Positions 5,566-6,784 of a DNA stretch of 6,784 nucleotides are shown one piece after another. Source of the stretch: JASSUD01 sp031963365 (GTDB taxonomy: Bacteria > Pseudomonadota > Gammaproteobacteria > Burkholderiales > Burkholderiaceae); assembly GCA_031963365.1 (NCBI GenBank), contig JASSUF010000138.1:1-6784 (forward strand). Direction: 5' to 3'. The notes below the pieces were generated by a model. The model was given only the letters and a program-made list of their open reading frames with translations. It made no database searches and was not told the DNA's origin. Position 1 is the first letter of the stretch. Each line of letters begins with the position of its first letter. Made by a program: the position numbers and the translations under genes.

Positions 5566-5785
5566 GACTAATCACCTTATTTAATAGGGCGTGTATCAGA
5601 AATAGTTAGCTGTTTGCAGTGGTAATGGCAAGGAGATTAGCTTAGCTATATGGCATGGAGACTTTTGACTTGTTTCATACTAATGTGATGTCTTTGTCAG
5701 ATAGCAAATTCTTGGCTGGCTCAAGTGCATATTGGCAAGATGCAGTGAAGTTATGGCAGAGAAGGGGGTAGGTCGCCCTAGAGGA
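5566..5785. other. Intergenic stretch between divergent transcription units
   Basis: No gene can be supported with confidence. A 38-codon plus-strand frame (5655-5771) encodes a peptide ending in SSAYWQDAVKLWQRRG, which looks like a real amphipathic protein segment. It lacks a correctly spaced ribosome site (AAGGAG at 5630-5635 is 19 bp away) and may be a gene remnant. The rest shows nothing recognisable. Confidence 0.35.
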
Positions 5786-5814
5786 TTGCAAATGCCTTAA
5801 ATTCAAATTAAACT
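5786..5814 (+). promoter_or_regulatory. Promoter of the toxin-antitoxin operon
   Basis: TTGCAA (5786-5791) and TAAACT (5809-5814) are separated by 17 bp, a good sigma-70-type pair. The -10 box lies inside the operator dyad, so repressor binding would block polymerase directly. Confidence 0.6.
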
Positions 5815-5836
5815 AACTAAACTTAGTTTAATTTGA
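5803..5836. promoter_or_regulatory. Operator dyad of the toxin-antitoxin operon
   Basis: TCAAATTAAACTAA (5803-5816) and TTAGTTTAATTTGA (5823-5836) are perfect 14-bp inverted repeats with a 6-bp centre. The dyad ends next to the ribosome site GGGAGG (5837-5842). Phd/YefM-type antitoxins typically bind such palindromes as dimers and repress their own operon, with the toxin as co-repressor; that role is inferred from the family. Confidence 0.8.
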
Positions 5837-5846
5837 GGGAGGCAGC

Positions 5847-6092
5847 ATGAAAGTCTTTAATATTCACGATGCTAAAACGCAATTGTCGCGATTGATTGCG
5901 CAGGCAGTTCAAGGTGAACCTTTTATCATTGCTAAGGCAGGGGTATGGCAGGTTCAAGTCACTTCGGTTAAGGCACTAAATATGAATCGAACTACACGTC
6001 TAGGATTTATGTCAGAGCAAATTATGGTTCCTGATGATTTCGAGCATATGGGGGCTAGCGAAATTCAACATCTATTTAGCGGTGATGCATGA
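5847..6092 (+). CDS. vapB: Phd/YefM-family antitoxin (VapB-type partner)
   Basis: An 81-residue antitoxin of a type II system, which neutralises the PIN-domain toxin encoded next and represses the operon. The N-terminal DNA-binding part has the family pattern: NIHDAKTQLSRLI (5-17) followed by GEPFIIAKAG (23-32). The usual G-x-P-V after the glycine is changed here to GVWQVQV. The C-terminal part (51-79: RLGFMSEQIMVPDDFEHM, then EIQHLF) matches the toxin-binding tail typical of Phd-type partners of PIN toxins (GF-x-x-x-x-I-x-x-P-x-DF). The start is an ATG with GGGAGG four bases upstream. The stop overlaps the toxin start by 4 bp (ATGA), a sign of translational coupling. The symbol reflects the partner; Phd-like is the better fold description. 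Confidence 0.9.
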   Translation: MKVFNIHDAKTQLSRLIAQAVQGEPFIIAKAGVWQVQVTSVKALNMNRTTRLGFMSEQIMVPDDFEHMGASEIQHLFSGDA

Positions 6093-6475
6093 AATTATTA
6101 CTAGATACCCATTTAATTTTATGGGCAGCAGGGAAGCCTGAGCGGTTGTCTCGTGCCGCAAGAGACTTGCTTGAAAGTCCACAAAATGAATTGTTTTTTA
6201 GCCCGGCTAGCTTATGGGAAATCATTATTAAGCAAGGACTAAATCGGCCAGATTTTCAAGTCAATGCCCGCTTATTACGCCGGGGTTTGCTAGAGAATAC
6301 CTATCAGGAATTAGAGATAACGAGTGAACATATTATGGCTGTTGGCGAGCTACCTTCTCTGCATAAAGACCCTTTTGATCGTATTCTTATTGCCCAGTCA
6401 AAAGTCGAAGGTTTTACATTACTTACCACTGACGCATTGATCGCCCAGTATCCTGGGTCTGTGCAAAAGGTATGA
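6089..6475 (+). CDS. vapC: PIN-domain ribonuclease toxin (VapC family)
   Basis: A 128-residue PIN-domain toxin, expected to be a magnesium-dependent endoribonuclease cleaving a specific RNA, often initiator tRNA or 23S rRNA in this family; the actual target cannot be read from sequence. The acidic active-site set is complete: Asp6 in LLLDTH, Glu44 in SLWEI, Asp97 in DPFDRILIAQ, and Asp115 in LTTDALI. The length is normal for the family and the frame is intact, so it is probably active. It lacks its own spaced promoter and overlaps the antitoxin by ATGA, so both proteins come from one message. Such modules are often acquired horizontally; the adjoining gene debris fits that. Confidence 0.93.
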   Translation: MKLLLDTHLILWAAGKPERLSRAARDLLESPQNELFFSPASLWEIIIKQGLNRPDFQVNARLLRRGLLENTYQELEITSEHIMAVGELPSLHKDPFDRILIAQSKVEGFTLLTTDALIAQYPGSVQKV

Positions 6476-6495
6476 CGCTTAAGAATAGGTACTCG

Positions 6496-6509
6496 CTGTG
6501 CAGCTTTTT
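6496..6509 (+). terminator. Weak possible terminator after the toxin gene
   Basis: GCT-GTGC-AGC followed by five T residues, 20 bp past the toxin stop. The stem is only three base pairs, so it is a marginal candidate. A GGTAC/GTACC pair flanks it more widely. Confidence 0.2.
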
Positions 6510-6713
6510 AATTCGGTACCACTACCAGATCCACTTTCTCCAATATATTTTGCAAGCCAATTTGACCTGTGCCACCCGGCCCTGACGAGCCTAAATCGCA
6601 GGCTACATCTACTAATAAAGTAGCCTCATACTCCTGTGCTAATGCTTGTGCAATGCGGCAAGGTCAGGGGAGTCTGTATTCATTGAGAACAGGCCTTCAG
6701 TAATCAATAAGAG
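6508..6713 (-). pseudogene. Frameshifted fragment of an alpha-oxoamine synthase-type PLP enzyme (BioF/KBL/SPT superfamily)
   Basis: Two overlapping minus-strand frames together read as the middle of a class I/II aminotransferase-fold enzyme. Frame one (6713-6639) gives LLLITEGLFSMNTDSPDLA, the family's ITEGVFSM-D-D-x-x-L segment. Frame two (6663-6508) gives RIAQALAQEYEATLLVDV and then ACDLGSSGPGGTGQIG, the DEAHSLG-x-x-GxxGxG segment that carries the PLP-contacting Asp; the usual His is Cys here. A frameshift near 6640-6663 joins them. The reading ends at a stop after VDLVVVPN, before the Ser-x-x-Lys cofactor lysine, so it cannot be active. Upstream (6714-6784, minus) a frame reading YDSPLDGMHL may be more of the same gene, with further damage. 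Which product it once made cannot be told. Confidence 0.7.
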
Positions 6714-6784
6714 TTAAGGATAAAGAGACGAACACGAACGATTCAAGCACTAGATGCATTCCATCGAGCGGTGAATCGTATTAC

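Noticed and set aside
5367..5609. 80-codon plus-strand frame
   Set aside because: It overlaps antisense the N-terminal part and leader of the minus-strand gene and shows no ribosome site.

Overview
The window is an AT-rich bacterial segment with accessory-region character: large lineage-specific proteins, several structured repeats, a toxin-antitoxin pair and gene debris. The style suggests an intracellular gammaproteobacterium of the Legionellales/Coxiellaceae type. Pointers are helical proteins with a membrane hairpin, coiled coil and Ser/Pro-rich tails, low GC, small palindromic repeats and decaying genes. That placement is inference; no housekeeping gene is present to anchor it.

Layout. 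At 1-72 lies a run of three small hairpins, out of which the first gene (to 1060, +) reads. This gene encodes a protein with a two-segment membrane hairpin and a Ser-rich tail, and its stop codon is supplied by a MITE-like inverted repeat at 1057-1257 flanked by a 6-bp direct repeat. The second gene (1468-2814, +) encodes a longer protein whose membrane hairpin aligns without gaps to that of the first, so the two are paralogues; its C-terminal tail is built partly from short tandem SPxP-type repeats. It converges on a minus-strand gene (3707-2940) encoding a coiled-coil protein with a probable beta-rich C-terminal domain. A minus-strand terminator at 2875-2899 lies between them. A gene-poor stretch follows (3708-4265), holding a degenerate second copy of the triple-hairpin repeat and two strong inverted repeats. 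A third membrane-hairpin/coiled-coil protein (5504-4266, -) has the same architecture and a 14-bp perfect palindrome in its leader.

The right end is different in kind. A type II vapBC-like operon (Phd/YefM-type antitoxin 5847-6092, PIN-domain toxin 6089-6475) has a clear autoregulatory operator over its promoter. After it comes a frameshifted, truncated remnant of an alpha-oxoamine synthase-type PLP enzyme on the minus strand (about 6508-6713, possibly to the window end).

The most interesting theme is the group of three related membrane-hairpin proteins, one of them hemmed in by repeats at both ends. Their architecture would suit secreted or host-membrane effectors, but nothing in the sequence proves secretion, and no known multi-gene system can be named for them.
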